Assembly: GCA_930367215.1 (NCBI GenBank)
Contig: OV884059.1
Coordinates: forward strand, 69,039,393-69,103,392
Reading direction: 5' to 3'
Source of the DNA: Pollenia angustigena
Taxonomy: Eukaryota > Arthropoda > Insecta > Diptera > Polleniidae
DNA length: 64,000 nucleotides
Both the position numbers and the translations under genes were made by a program. Position 1 is the stretch's first letter; the number at the start of each line of letters is the position of its first letter. This document shows positions 21,215 through 31,104 of the stretch, in pieces. Below the pieces are notes generated by a model. The model saw nothing but the letters and a program-made list of their open reading frames with translations, was not told the DNA's origin and did no database searches.

Positions 21215-23218
21215 TCAATTTTCTGTAAAATATTCATCACAGTTCGTAAGAGAAGGTATATCTAAAAGACTAACCATTTCTAAACTATAATTATTTTCTA
21301 ACTCTATTCGTGACTTCACATGCCGCAGGGAAGATATAAGTGGATCGGAAGATGCTGCCAACATGTTGAAGAGGTCCTCATTTTGCCTTACCCTTGATGC
21401 TTTGAATGTGTTCTGCAATCTATATTTTTTATAAAATTTGTTAAGAGACTCCTGTGCTTCTTCAGAAAGCTCTCCAATTGGCAAAGACTGGTACTCAATT
21501 ATATCTTTGCCATGCGCCAATATTTTATGGACGGTCGGGGTCAACTTCTTCTGTGGATACATTTCTGCTAAAAGAGATGCAGTTTTCGACGCATATTCTC
21601 CATATTTTGTAGAATTGACATTTTCTTTGCAGTTTAAAACATCCAAGATCGTTCCCAATCTTTTCACGATTTGATTGTCAATTCCAGTGATTCTAGTTAC
21701 TGCCTCATCATTTTCAAAAAATCTCCTAGAAGTGTTTCCATCGTTTGAGTTACCGTATCCGTGCTTGGGACAGTCTACTTTTAGTCCAACTTGTTTAAAA
21801 AAAGCATCCTGTATTTGCTTCTTTCTGATCTTTTCCTTATCCTTTATTGATGTATTTTCATCGAAGTTTTCCTCCTCTTGTGGTAGGGTATACGCCAGTT
21901 TTAGCAAGAATTCCATACACCTTATCCTTGCGTGCAATGGTGACATTCCATATTCGTAATTCTCCTCATTTGTAGAATCGTTTAAATTACCAAAGTTCTT
22001 CTGACTCTTTTTGCAAATCGGGCATGACATTGTTGAGGTTGTTCCTGTCAGTTCGTTTACGACTTTTCCGTCAACCATGGTCAGATGGAACTCGTAATTG
22101 CATTCAATATATTTTCCTTCTCCAATTTGCAGCTTTGTAGGCTTAATCTTGCTTATTTGTTCTTCAATGTCCTTCACCGTGGTCCTTATGAGTTCTGCCG
22201 ATTCCCTTGCAAACTGAAACATTATTGGTCGGCAATAATGCACTGATGACGGACGTGGATTTTTCCAGTGAAGGGAAACATCCGATTTAAGCCGCAAAGG
22301 AACAACAGATGCCATAAACATATTTCCGTCCGATATTGTAGCGTCATCGGAAGATATCCTTTGCTTATAAACGCTTTGTCCGGATGATCCATCGCAGCCC
22401 CATTTGCTGATCAATGTCAACTTCTCAGGAAGAATTTTCACCTCATTTTCAGGAAGACTCTCCAACAACCGTTTTGCTGTATGGCCCATGAGATCCTGCA
22501 GATTGGCTTTCGCAGAGACTTCCGTAAATTCCGTATGCAGTGGTCGTGAATTTATTTTGGCTTGCGTAATATGCTTGTATCCGGGTAAAACGTCAGCGCC
22601 GTGTCGCGTTAAAGATGCCCGTAGTTTCTCATATTTCTCTTTGGAAAGTTCTAAGTCCATAAACAAGGCCAAGGCTTCTTCGGAACCATACTTTTTAATG
22701 TGTGCGTTTGTGGGCGTGGGAATGCTTTCCTTAATCCTTTTTAGTCGCAGTGGGCTTGCATCAGCAACAGATTTGGTTATGTGCGACCTAACTCTTTCAC
22801 TATCCTTTGTAAATTTAATAGACAGCGCTTCCGATAATTGCTTCGTGGTCAAGTCATTGGTGGCATCGGCAAGTTTCCTCTTTCTTGTGAAAATTGAACA
22901 CTCCTCAATACTTTTTTTTGGCCTTCCTTTTGCTCCTCTGGTTGATGTGGTGGGTTTATCTACTGCCAATATATCCAGGATGGTATCTTCATTAAGCCAG
23001 TCCTCGTATTTGGAGTTGAAGTTCTGAATGGTTCGATTAGATTTCACCCATTTTGCCTTAATATTTGCATATATCAGATAAAAATTATTTTTTATAATTT
23101 CGCTTCTCTCAATATTTCCGTATAAGCTATCAAGTTCTTCTAAAGCAGCTTCCGTGAAAAAATTTGGTGTGGTTGACTTTCTAAACAGTTCAAATAATTT
23201 AAAATTGTTCAACGCCAT
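21215..23218 (-). CDS. Transib transposase (RAG1-core homologue), intact
   Basis: 667 codons from ATG 23218 to the stop ending at 21215. An upstream in-frame TTG at 23266 is not a likely start, and a stop sits just before it. An AT-hook-like KGRPKKS at residues 97-103 precedes a basic stretch, as in the RAG1 nonamer-binding domain. Catalytic residues: D276 in KWGCDGSSGQSVYKQ; D383 in LTMVDGKVVNEL, 107 residues later (108 between RAG1 D600 and D708); and E590 in LSEEAQESLNK, aligned with RAG1 E962 (NESGNK). Zinc ligands: C399 and C402 (CPIC) soon after the second D, and H564/H569 in VHKILAH, spaced as RAG1 H937/H942. HGKDIIE parallels RAG1 HVPEIIE. It cuts and pastes its own element in the nucleus. 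No stops, no frameshifts and no intron evident. Confidence 0.93.
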   Translation of the reverse strand: MALNNFKLFELFRKSTTPNFFTEAALEELDSLYGNIERSEIIKNNFYLIYANIKAKWVKSNRTIQNFNSKYEDWLNEDTILDILAVDKPTTSTRGAKGRPKKSIEECSIFTRKRKLADATNDLTTKQLSEALSIKFTKDSERVRSHITKSVADASPLRLKRIKESIPTPTNAHIKKYGSEEALALFMDLELSKEKYEKLRASLTRHGADVLPGYKHITQAKINSRPLHTEFTEVSAKANLQDLMGHTAKRLLESLPENEVKILPEKLTLISKWGCDGSSGQSVYKQRISSDDATISDGNMFMASVVPLRLKSDVSLHWKNPRPSSVHYCRPIMFQFARESAELIRTTVKDIEEQISKIKPTKLQIGEGKYIECNYEFHLTMVDGKVVNELTGTTSTMSCPICKKSQKNFGNLNDSTNEENYEYGMSPLHARIRCMEFLLKLAYTLPQEEENFDENTSIKDKEKIRKKQIQDAFFKQVGLKVDCPKHGYGNSNDGNTSRRFFENDEAVTRITGIDNQIVKRLGTILDVLNCKENVNSTKYGEYASKTASLLAEMYPQKKLTPTVHKILAHGKDIIEYQSLPIGELSEEAQESLNKFYKKYRLQNTFKASRVRQNEDLFNMLAASSDPLISSLRHVKSRIELENNYSLEMVSLLDIPSLTNCDEYFTEN

Positions 23219-23303
23219 GTTTTCAGTACTTAAATTGTTTAATGGTTTCAGTAATTGTTGCGCCAACTTTCAGTCGTAGACTAATCCAGGCATTATGCTT
23301 ATT

Positions 23304-23600
23304 TTGCAATATATAGGCTTATGCTACCATGCCGAAAAATGTACCTGTTCCCTACATACATATGGATTTAGGCTGAATAATGCATTTTTATATTATGCAC
23401 GTGTCCAAATAAGATTTGTGCCTACATGTAGTCAATATTGTTCTTGACCATTTGCAATATATAGGCTTATGCTACCATGCCGAAAAATTTACCTGTTCCC
23501 TGCATACAAATGGAATTAGGCTGAATAATGCAATTTTGATATTATGCACGTGTCCAAATAAGATTTGTGCCTACCTGTAGTCAATATTGTTCTTGACCAT
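23304..23600. repeat. 148-bp tandem duplication upstream of the Transib transposase
   Basis: Two head-to-tail copies (23304-23451 and 23452-23600) of a segment running from ttgcaatatataggcttatg through gccgaaaaatgtacctgttc to tattgttcttgaccat. Only a handful of differences are visible. It lies 86 bp upstream of the ATG, in the probable promoter or leader, so it may affect expression. Confidence 0.9.
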
Positions 23601-24204
23601 TTGTACGCCAAAGTATTGTTTAAGTGAGGTACGTACCTGCTAATTTCAATGAGTAGTTTTTTTAGATTTTAGATCAAACTACTGTCATACAATTTCTGCA
23701 ACCATGTCTTTTTAACCTTTTTTACCTCTAGAAGCCAAACGGGCACGTACGGGCAGATAAAATTTTTGAATTATGTAAAGAAATAATCAAAGAACAGATT
23801 TTGCAAATATGGCAAATATAGAAAAATATAGATTTTTGTTATTTTCCGTCAAAGTTGAAAAATAGTGAAAAAACGGATAGTTTTTAAATAGTGATTTACC
23901 AGGAGAAACACAAAGCAAACAGTTCATTTTTTTTTTATCATTACACATTTAATAAATGCATCAATCAATACAAACAAAAAATAAGGCGATTCGTTACCTA
24001 TTTTTCGTGATATTACACCTGAAATCGCAACAAATTTACTAAAAATTGTGTGTTTTTTTGAAAACCGAAAGTCGGTCAACTTTGAACGGCTATATCTTCT
24101 AAACTAAAAATGTGATATTATTAAGAGTGGCAGATTTGAAATCGTTGAAAAGTTTCCTATAACATGAGTTTATTCAAAACTTCGTCGGTGCTCATGAAAA
24201 TTTT

Positions 24205-24243
24205 GATTTTTGCAACCTCGTTTGCTCTACGGGCGCTACTGTG
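24205..24243 (-). promoter_or_regulatory. RSS-like right terminus of Transib
   Basis: Read inward on the minus strand: CACAGTA (24243-24237), a 23-bp spacer (24236-24214), then GCAAAAATC (24213-24205). It shares the first GCGCC of the spacer and the GTTGCAAAAATC block with the left end. Confidence 0.7.
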
Positions 24244-24248
24244 CGCCG
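24244..24248. repeat. Target site duplication of Transib, right (CGCCG)
   Basis: Exact copy of 20892-20896, directly after the right CACAGTA terminus. Confidence 0.92.
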
Positions 24249-25283
24249 GCTGGCTTTGAGCCACATTTTTTTTGTTGGAATAATTTTTGAACGAAGTCTT
24301 ATTTATACACACAACACAATGTTTTTCTTTATCACTCTCTGTTGCTGTATACTTTCCTTTGCTAAAGAAGAAATGTAACCAAAAACGGCAGCAGACCGAC
24401 TCGATATGTTTTTCGTCATCATTCTATTTTTGTATTTGATGTATTTAACCAAACAGTTTTAAAAAATTGAATACGGGATTTTGTTTCTTGTAATGTTGTT
24501 TCTGCTACTGTTTTTCTTATAGTTGCACTTTTTTAAAACGTCCAAAAATAGAATGTGTGTGTTTTTTGTTGTTTTTCTTATATTTCACATAAAGAAGTGT
24601 TGCTTACGATCAAATAAAAAAATGCAAAAAGACGACAACATTAAAGAGCGTTAAATATTTCATACACTAATAACGCGTTTATTATATTTTTGAAGAGTTG
24701 TCGACATTTTTGTTGGTTAAATAAAATTCAAACAAAAATATTGTTTGAATCAGTAAAAAAATTTATAGAAATTAAAAAAATTTTCAAACAAGCGTTTGTT
24801 TGAAAATACTTCGGCAATAATTTTTTCTGTGTGGATTGAGCAAGGGAATGAGTCAATATTACCCAAATTTACTGCGGCCGTAAAGAGACACCAAAATAAG
24901 ACAACAAATTCCTTTAAAAACCCGGATAACTATGTTATTAATAAACGTAGCGGGCGGATATGCACATTGATGAGCAAATGGCACATACAACAGTTAGCAG
25001 TCGATAGCCCAATAAGTTGTAGGCAAATAAAAGTGGAACTTGGTTTTAAAGTGACTAAACAACGTATGAATGAAAATATAAAACAAGATTTAAGTCTTAA
25101 ATATAAGAATCGAGTAACTGTAACAACATCAGAATAATACACGTATTGCATTTTATGAAAAGTATAAGTTTGGATAAGAGGTATTCAAATCTCTGATATT
25201 CAGGGTCGGAAAATTGTATTTAAGACGGGTCAGATAGTCTCATGGCGTAGGAAAACTCATGGTACGGGCGGCATTTTCATCAA

Positions 25284-25544
25284 CATATCGACCCCTTTGC
25301 GCGAAATTATCGTATATTACAAAAACCAAATTTTACAGGACAGCCATTTTTCTACTTTTATCTGCTTTCGCTTGCATTATAAAACGAAAATATACATTCA
25401 ATTTTTGGGGCAACGCAGTGGAATTCGCCTACAATATTTTGTCAGGTGACGTCTCTTTGAATGTAGAACAAGATTGCATCAAAAACTTAATTTCAAAAAA
25501 ATTGGCATATCCGATAATTTCGCGCAAAGGTGTCGATATGCTTT
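25284..25544. mobile_element. Small MITE inside the Tc1-like gene
   Basis: The left arm atatcgacccctttgcgcga...aattatcg and right arm cgataatttcgcgcaaaggtgtcgatat are near-perfect inverted repeats of about 33 bp. They enclose about 190 bp of non-coding sequence. It separates the N-terminal and catalytic parts of the Tc1-like transposase. Confidence 0.75.
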
Positions 25545-25962
25545 GTGCCAGGCAAAATGATTGTAGAAAAATACATTGATTTGTTAGAAAGAAACCTTCT
25601 TGATTTTGCTGGTTATTTGGATGGCGATGAATGGAGTTTCCACCAAGATAATGCACGGATCCACGTGGCGAAGAAGACAAAGGCGTACTTTAACTCTCGA
25701 CAAATAAAATTGCTAGAGTGGCCTGCCTTAAGCCAAGACCTCAATCCCATCAAAGATTTATGAAGAATACTTTCTGCCGAAATACATTCATATATTAAAG
25801 AGATGAAAAATGCATTTTTGGCTGAATGAGACCAAATTAATCTCTCTGCCCTATCCAACTGGTGCACTAAGCGGTTTAATTCTATTATTTGATGTTAAGC
25901 TCTCTTTATAAATAAATCCAAAAAAACAATTTTACAGTTTTTTCATTGTTTCTCGTAATTAT

Positions 25963-26854
25963 CGGGTGATTTTTAGCTATTATCTTTATGGCAACACTGG
26001 CTTAAACAGCTGACGCACGTTTCGTGTTTTGTTTCACTGTCAAACATCTTCAGTTTGGTCTATAATTTAACCATGAATCGTCTTACAAACAAACAACGCT
26101 TGCAAATTATTGAATTTTATTATCAAAATGTGCGTCTGTTAAGAAAGTTCATCGCACGCTTCTTCCATTTTTTGGTCAGTTTAATCGACCCACTGAAGCG
26201 GCTATTCGGGCTGTTGTGACTAAACTTCGCACCTAATTTATATTGTTGGGCATTAAACCACCAACACGCTTACGTAGAGTGCGAAGTGAAGAAAATATCG
26301 CAGCTATATCGACCATCAATTATAATTATCGATTCGTCGCCGTTCGCAGCAATTGGGCCTCTGTTACTCAACAACGTGAGATGATATCCAATTTTTTTTT
26401 ACCCAAAATGCAAGAGCTTGACTTGCATGACATGTGGTTTCAACAAGACGTGCCACATGCCACACAGCACGCTTAACAATTGACTTATTGAGAGGCGAGT
26501 TCGGTGAACATTTTATTTTACGTTCGGGACCGGTCAATTGGCCGCCTAGATCGTGCGATTTAACGCCTTTAGACTATTTTTTGTCGGGCTATGTTAAAGC
26601 TCATGTCTATACACACATGCCCGCTTCAATTGACGCATTGGATGACAACATTGAAGCATTTATTCATGAGATACCGGCCGAAATGTTGGAAAGAGTATGC
26701 CAAAATTGGACTAAGCGGATGGACCATTTGCATGAAATAATCTTCAAACATTAAAATATATGGACCGTACTATCGATTCAAATAAAGATTTCATGCATTT
26801 TTCTGAATTTTATGTTTTTTTAAAACTTTCCTATAGCTCTTAAAAAATCACCCA
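25963..26854 (+). mobile_element. Mariner-type transposon, internally deleted
   Basis: Inverted termini GGGTGATTTTT...AGCTAT (25964 onward) and ATAGCTCTTAAAAAATCACCC (ending 26853). About 890 bp, where full copies are usually longer. It starts immediately after the Tc1-like remnant. The transposase frame inside is broken. Confidence 0.85.
26073..26754 (+). pseudogene. Mariner-type transposase, broken
   Basis: Starts MNRLTNKQRLQIIEFYYQN (HTH region, DUF4817-like), loses frame near 26140, then shows KPPTRLRRVRSEENIAAIS. The region with the first catalytic D is largely deleted. The end reads HDMWFQQD, a frameshift at the GATCHTAR-like motif, then TIDLLRGEFGEHFI, NWPPRSCDLTPLDYFLSGYV and MLERVCQNWTKRMDHLHEII, stop at 26754. 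The second catalytic D and the final CDLTPLDYF motif are visible. Inactive. Confidence 0.85.
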
Positions 26855-27517
26855 TTATAATTAAAAAATAAGTCTTGTACATCTAATTATTTGCCAAGGT
26901 AGTTAATCATTTTTATTTGCTTTAAAAAAATTTGAGCCACCAAATAAGATGTGTGCGTTGACTTCTACATGAGACTGTAGAAATTGATAATTTAATTTTT
27001 GATAGTAAAAATAATGTTATGCATTTAATATGATATTGTTGCACAAAATAAACAAATATGCATTCTTCTTCTTGTATTAGTAATTAAATTCTTAGTCAGT
27101 TTAAATTTTCTGGCAAAAATTCATTAAAGCATTATGCATAATTATTATTATGTAGTTATCCTTAATGTGTTTAAGCCCCCATTTTTATTTTTTATTGCTT
27201 ATTTAGAAATGACTTTATATTGCCTATTTCGTAAGAGAATAGGTATTTTAGCTCACATAAAGAATTAAATTGGCTGAGATTTATTTCTACACAATGTCTA
27301 TTTAAACAGGCAAAATCAATTGAAAGCCTGTAAAAAACTATTAAAACATCGTCATAGAAAAAGGATTTAAGTATTAGGCAATTCATGTCATGCATTCTTC
27401 TCATTATTAACAAGTAAAAGTGCTTTTTTCGGTTATGTCGAATTTAATTTACCTTTTAATATGGTGTGATAAGAACAAAAAGTGCAGGTTCACACTCTTC
27501 AATGTTAAGTCATCAAG
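26855..27517. other. Non-coding, no recognised element
   Basis: AT-rich; nothing supported. Confidence 0.4.
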
Positions 27518-27853
27518 TCTTAAGCTGAAGGTCCTTACCAGGCGTTTTCGCCTCCACGCAGCGCATGCTTTTCTGACCTTACTTGCGTTCTACGTTTCAA
27601 GTTACATGCAACGCTTTTTATGCAGCAGCAGCACAAGTAAAAATTAAATTTAATTTATCAAAATCAGTTGATTTGTTCGAACGCTGCTTGTGACGCTTAC
27701 AAAAGTAGAAAGTAAACCTACTTTTCGCCTCAAGACATCTATGCTTTTGTGCATGTAACTTACTACGTATAACTACACAGATTCTACTTTTTCGACAGCT
27801 GCGTATGCTGCGAAAAAGCGAGTAAAGCGTGGTGTGGACCTCCAGCTTTAAGT
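27518..27853. mobile_element. MITE with CTTAARGCTGRAGGTCC ends
   Basis: Left CTTAAGCTGAAGGTCC (27518-27533) and right GGACCTCCAGCTTTAAG (ending 27853) are inverted. The similarity extends inward (ttaccaggcg and cgtggtgt). The body has several gcgt/acgc-rich words. Non-coding. Confidence 0.6.
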
Positions 27854-28640
27854 TTTTAGGAGAGAGAGGAAAGGAAATGTCATTCTCCTTTCCCTTTCTC
27901 TTCTAAAAGTTCAAGACTTAACTGCTAAAACTTGTAGTTTGAAAGTGATAATAGGTAGACTTTTCTCTGGGAATGTCCATATCACCTTTTTCCGGAAAAA
28001 CTTTTGTGTTGGCCCATTTTTAATGCAAAATTCATCTTCCAAAGTCTTAATCTGCTTTAACTGATGATAATTTCGACCCACCATATTTTTGGTAATTGGT
28101 ATAAAAATACAGTCAGTGACCATATAACACATAAAATCGAACTTTGAGCTATTTTTAAGAGATGTGGTCAATTGTTGACCGATTGCAATAAAATTTTGAG
28201 GTGCATTGTATATTTAGCTTAAAGTAACTCACTATATAAAAGGAGATGTTCATGCTTTTTGTAAATTTTTATCAGTGTGCCTTATATTCTCCAAATATAA
28301 TGAAACAAAATGTGTGAAAATTTAATTGATGCATATAAAAGCGATTTTCGGTCCTATATTTACGACCTTTGTGTATATTTATGAGTTACTTGTTACTTTG
28401 GTGAATTTTTTATCTTGGTATACGAATCACAAGCACTGTATCATTTTTTTCAAGTTCCCCAAGGGGTTTGTAGGGATATTCTTAAGCATATTTCTCCTTT
28501 TTGTGTTACATCATCCGGCGAAATCCGGTGCCTGGGATTCGACAAAAATCCAAAATTAAACGAACTCTGGAGATCTTCACGGTCTCTTGCGATCGCCGCT
28601 GAATAAAGATTATTTAGGTACCACGGGACTCAGTAGCTAT
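27854..28640. other. Non-coding, no recognised element
   Basis: No motif-bearing frame. The last part (from about 28500: catccggcgaaatccggtgc) may already belong to the LINE remnant that follows. Confidence 0.35.
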
Positions 28641-29020
28641 CGGGGGCCAGGCACCGGACCAACTATTGACCGAGGCCTCCGTTAATATGCTTCTTGAGGG
28701 AAATCCGTGTTTTAGGAAGACAGTCTTAGCAGGAGTTTCGCTTAAACGTCGTTCAGAGGCACTGGCTACTATATTGCACCTAATTCCAATAGGATTACAC
28801 CTTATGGACATATCCGGCAACAGCGCGGTTAGGCTCTCTGCATCGGGATTTTAGAAGGCGAGGACGTACGGTCATGCAGGAATCTTACAGAAGCAACCCA
28901 CATCTCTGAAACGACCAACGGACTTAATGATAACTGGTACAGAATTTCATAAGAAATTCATGGTCATATTTCCCTTCAAGGCGGGAATGGAGTAGGGGAC
29001 AGATGGGTCAAAGATGACCT

Positions 29021-29748
29021 GGGGGCTACCGCGTATTTCGATTCGAAAAGCAAAATTTTTCGTTAGCAATTTCCGATTCGAGAGTTAAACTGTACTGAGT
29101 AACTCGTTCGAAACGATGACAGAGTTGTATTTATAAACAAATGGGAAATTTTAAAATACCAAAATGGACGAAAACATCCCACAGGAAAACAAATATTAAA
29201 TACTATTCAATGTGTGAAAAATAATATAATTGTGTTTTTTAATAAAAATGGATTGTATTTAAAGAGTCAACAAAAAAAACCATTCATTACTTTATACTGC
29301 TTTTTGTTTGTAAATGTAATTTTTTTTTTAAATTTTTTTTAAATTTCAAGACCACGAATATTAAAACATTTTCAATAATAACGTTAGTAAACATTTATTT
29401 TATATCAATTATAATATTATTAGGTTTAATTTGTTTGTTTTGTACTATTATTTAAATTGGACTTTGTCATTTGCTCTTCGCCACTAACAAAATAGCTTTC
29501 AAACAATATCCTAACGCTTTTAACATATCTGACGCTCGTTTTCGTAATATGGAGTTGGAGTTTCGAAAGGGATTTTTATTGTTCGTGCTTGTATAGAGTT
29601 GCCGTTACGAAAGGGACTTTTTGTTTTCGAAAAGGTATTAACAACTTCCGTTCATTCCAAACAAATAGTACGAAAATCGTAATACACAGTGCAAATTGTT
29701 CGAACTCGTAAATTATTTCTTTCGAATCGAAATACGTGGTAACCCCCC
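29021..29748. mobile_element. MITE inside the LINE RNase H region (GGGGGYTACC ends)
   Basis: Left GGGGGCTACCGCGTATTTCG (followed by attcgaaa) and right ttcgaatcgaaatacgtggt (followed by aacccccc) are long imperfect TIRs. LINE coding resumes just after the right end. The only possible duplication is a 2-bp CT. About 728 bp, non-coding. Confidence 0.75.
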
Positions 29749-29987
29749 TGTGGTGTTGCCTCTGGGGTTTTCTCGGAAAAACAATATGTGAATCTCTCTT
29801 TCCGCCTGCCAGTTGGGGCCAGCGTATTTCAAGTTGGAATTCTGGCGATAAGAGAGGCATGTAGAACATCAGCGGCAAAATTGGCATTTTCGTCGATAAC
29901 CATTTGGCTCTGATGTCACTGAAGTCACATAAAACAACGCTCATTCTCATCAACCAGTGTGAGACAGAATTATCGAGGTTGGGCAGC

Positions 29988-30535
29988 CAGACTTGCCAAC
30001 TAGCCAGTTTTCGCCGGGACAATCCAGTTTTAGAGTGGAATGTCCCGTGTCCCGTCGATACTCTGAACTGGACGCCATTTGTCCCGTTTTTTGAATAACT
30101 TTTTTTTTCTAAAAGCAATATAGTGCCACTTATACAAAAAGTTGTAACATTTCGAAACTTTGATAAAAAAAATTATTTTTTTTCCCCCAAAAAAAATTAT
30201 GTTTCTAAGACGACTGCGCATATTGGAAAAAAGTTTATTGCGGAATTTCGGTTTTTTTTAGTAATTTTAATAAACTAAACCGTTTTTGAGTTACGCGAAC
30301 ATATGCATTTTCGAAATAACGGCATATCTCAAAAACCAGAGCTTACCTAAAAAATCGGTAAGCACCACTGGGTTCAGCGTACCCGAATTAGGTAAAAACG
30401 ACAAGTTTTCAGCTTGTCGAAAAAAAGGTGTGAATTTCTAGCACAGTGTAATTTTACATAAATGTATTGGTTTGTATTTTTCTATGATTTTTAAGTGGTG
30501 TCCCGTTTTCGCAATTTTAAAAGGTGGTAAGCCTA
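29988..30535. mobile_element. hAT-type MITE with TGGGCAGC duplication
   Basis: Termini CAGACTTGCC and GGTAAGCCTA (inverse TAGGCTTACC) are flanked by exact TGGGCAGC (29980-29987 and 30536-30543). Subterminal gggaca/tgtccc words occur on both sides. 548 bp, non-coding; it interrupts the LINE RNase H domain. Confidence 0.88.
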
Positions 30536-31104
30536 TGGGCAGCCTATCTGACATTGCCTTAATTTGGATCCCTGCGTAAAGGGATCATTACGGTAATGAA
30601 CGGCTGGTGGGCTGGCCAAGACTGGAGCCGCTCTGGATATTTCACAGGGTGTGCCAGTCGCGACACCCCTGGGAACTATCAGAAGCAAACTCTTCAGACA
30701 CTATCTGGATATGGATATGGAAGAAACTAAATGGCTGCATGGATACCAAAGTAAAGTGTCCACATACGACATAGGTCGCTCTTAGCGAATTCTCAACTTC
30801 AGTCGAGACTTACATAGGCACTTACTGGTCACTGGAAAATCGGTAAGCACGCTATGGGACTCGGTCTCCCTTTTAATGAATGCTGCCGCAGTTGCAGGGA
30901 CCTGGAACTGAGGAGACAGTATTTCATCTCCTATGTGATTGCCAAACGTTTCAGTCAACACGACATGGATTATTTAGGAATTACCTTCTAAGGACTCTCT
31001 AAGATAACACGTGTGAAACTCAGCAACTTGCTGAAATATCTCAACGCAACGGGCTGGCTCTAGCCACCCCAGTATTGTCCCTTGTCAAGCTTGATCGGGG
31101 GTAC

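Larger units (their letters stand above)
20897..24243 (-). mobile_element. Complete Transib (RAG1-like) DNA transposon
   Basis: It is 3347 bp long, bounded by CACAGTG (20897-20903) and, inverted, CACAGTA (24237-24243), and flanked by exact CGCCG duplications. Both termini continue GCGCC and carry GTTGCAAAAATC further in. A single long transposase frame lies on the minus strand, with about 1 kb of upstream sequence (23219-24243) that includes a tandem duplication and about 320 bp downstream. Termini, duplication and an uninterrupted frame together make this look like an autonomous and potentially recently active copy. Transib is the superfamily from which RAG1 and the V(D)J signals derive. Confidence 0.92.
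20651..24833. mobile_element. CACAGAAAAAATTATT-ended element, host of the Transib insertion
   Basis: TIRs CACAGAAAAAATTATT (20651-20666) and AATAATTTTTTCTGTG (24818-24833) bound the insertion into the Tc1-like gene. Removing the Transib copy leaves about 830 bp of non-coding, AT-rich sequence with many aaacaaa/tttgttt words near the ends. TG lies outside each end; no longer duplication is evident. The terminus resembles that of the element at 50338-53299 (CACAGAAAAAAATAT), which shows a TA duplication, so the two are probably related families. Superfamily not assigned. Confidence 0.7.
20614..25880 (+). pseudogene. Tc1-like transposase gene split by nested insertions
   Basis: The N-terminus MPRGSELTNKER (20614-20649) stops at an insertion. 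The same gene resumes at 24834 with FTAAVKRH, SFKNPDNYVINKRSGR, SCRQIKVELGF and LSLKYKN, that is, the paired HTH and GRPR-like motif. A second small insertion (25284-25544) follows. The catalytic C-terminal part then reads FHQDNARIHVAKKTKAYF and LLEWPALSQDLNPIKDL, the usual Tc1 D and final D/E region with W lost to a stop (TGA 25761-25763). More stops occur before about 25880. It is dead and older than the insertions it carries. Confidence 0.88.
28640..31080 (+). pseudogene. LINE remnant: RT C-terminus plus RNase H, split by two MITEs
   Basis: Fragments in several frames: LATILHLIPIGLHLMDISGN (post-RT region of I/LOA-like LINEs, about 28755-28815), then a short run to about 29020. After the first MITE comes GVASGVFS...VNLSFRLPVGASVFQ...AIREAC (RNase H, about 29750-29870). 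After the second MITE come LSDIALIWIPA and RDHYGNERADGLA (about 30545-30620), the C-terminal RNase H motif, in which a stop replaces the usual His position. A more degraded tail with H..G and C..C words follows to about 31080. The I/LOA clade is my best guess, based on the presence of RNase H. Confidence 0.7.

Noticed and set aside
22404..23027. 207-codon plus-strand frame
   Set aside because: Lies wholly antisense to the Transib transposase and has no motif of its own; the other plus-strand frames at 21438-21959 are the same kind of shadow.
23219..23266. Extension of the Transib protein to a TTG 16 codons upstream
   Set aside because: TTG is not a normal fly start and a stop precedes it by two codons; ATG 23218 is preferred.
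20651..24833. The CACAGAAAAAATTATT repeats as the termini of the Transib element itself
   Set aside because: Transib-type termini with CACAGTG/CACAGTA and exact CGCCG duplications lie inside them at 20897 and 24243.
26434..26754. Host gene encoded by the 106-codon frame
   Set aside because: Sequence is plainly the C-terminal part of a mariner-type transposase.
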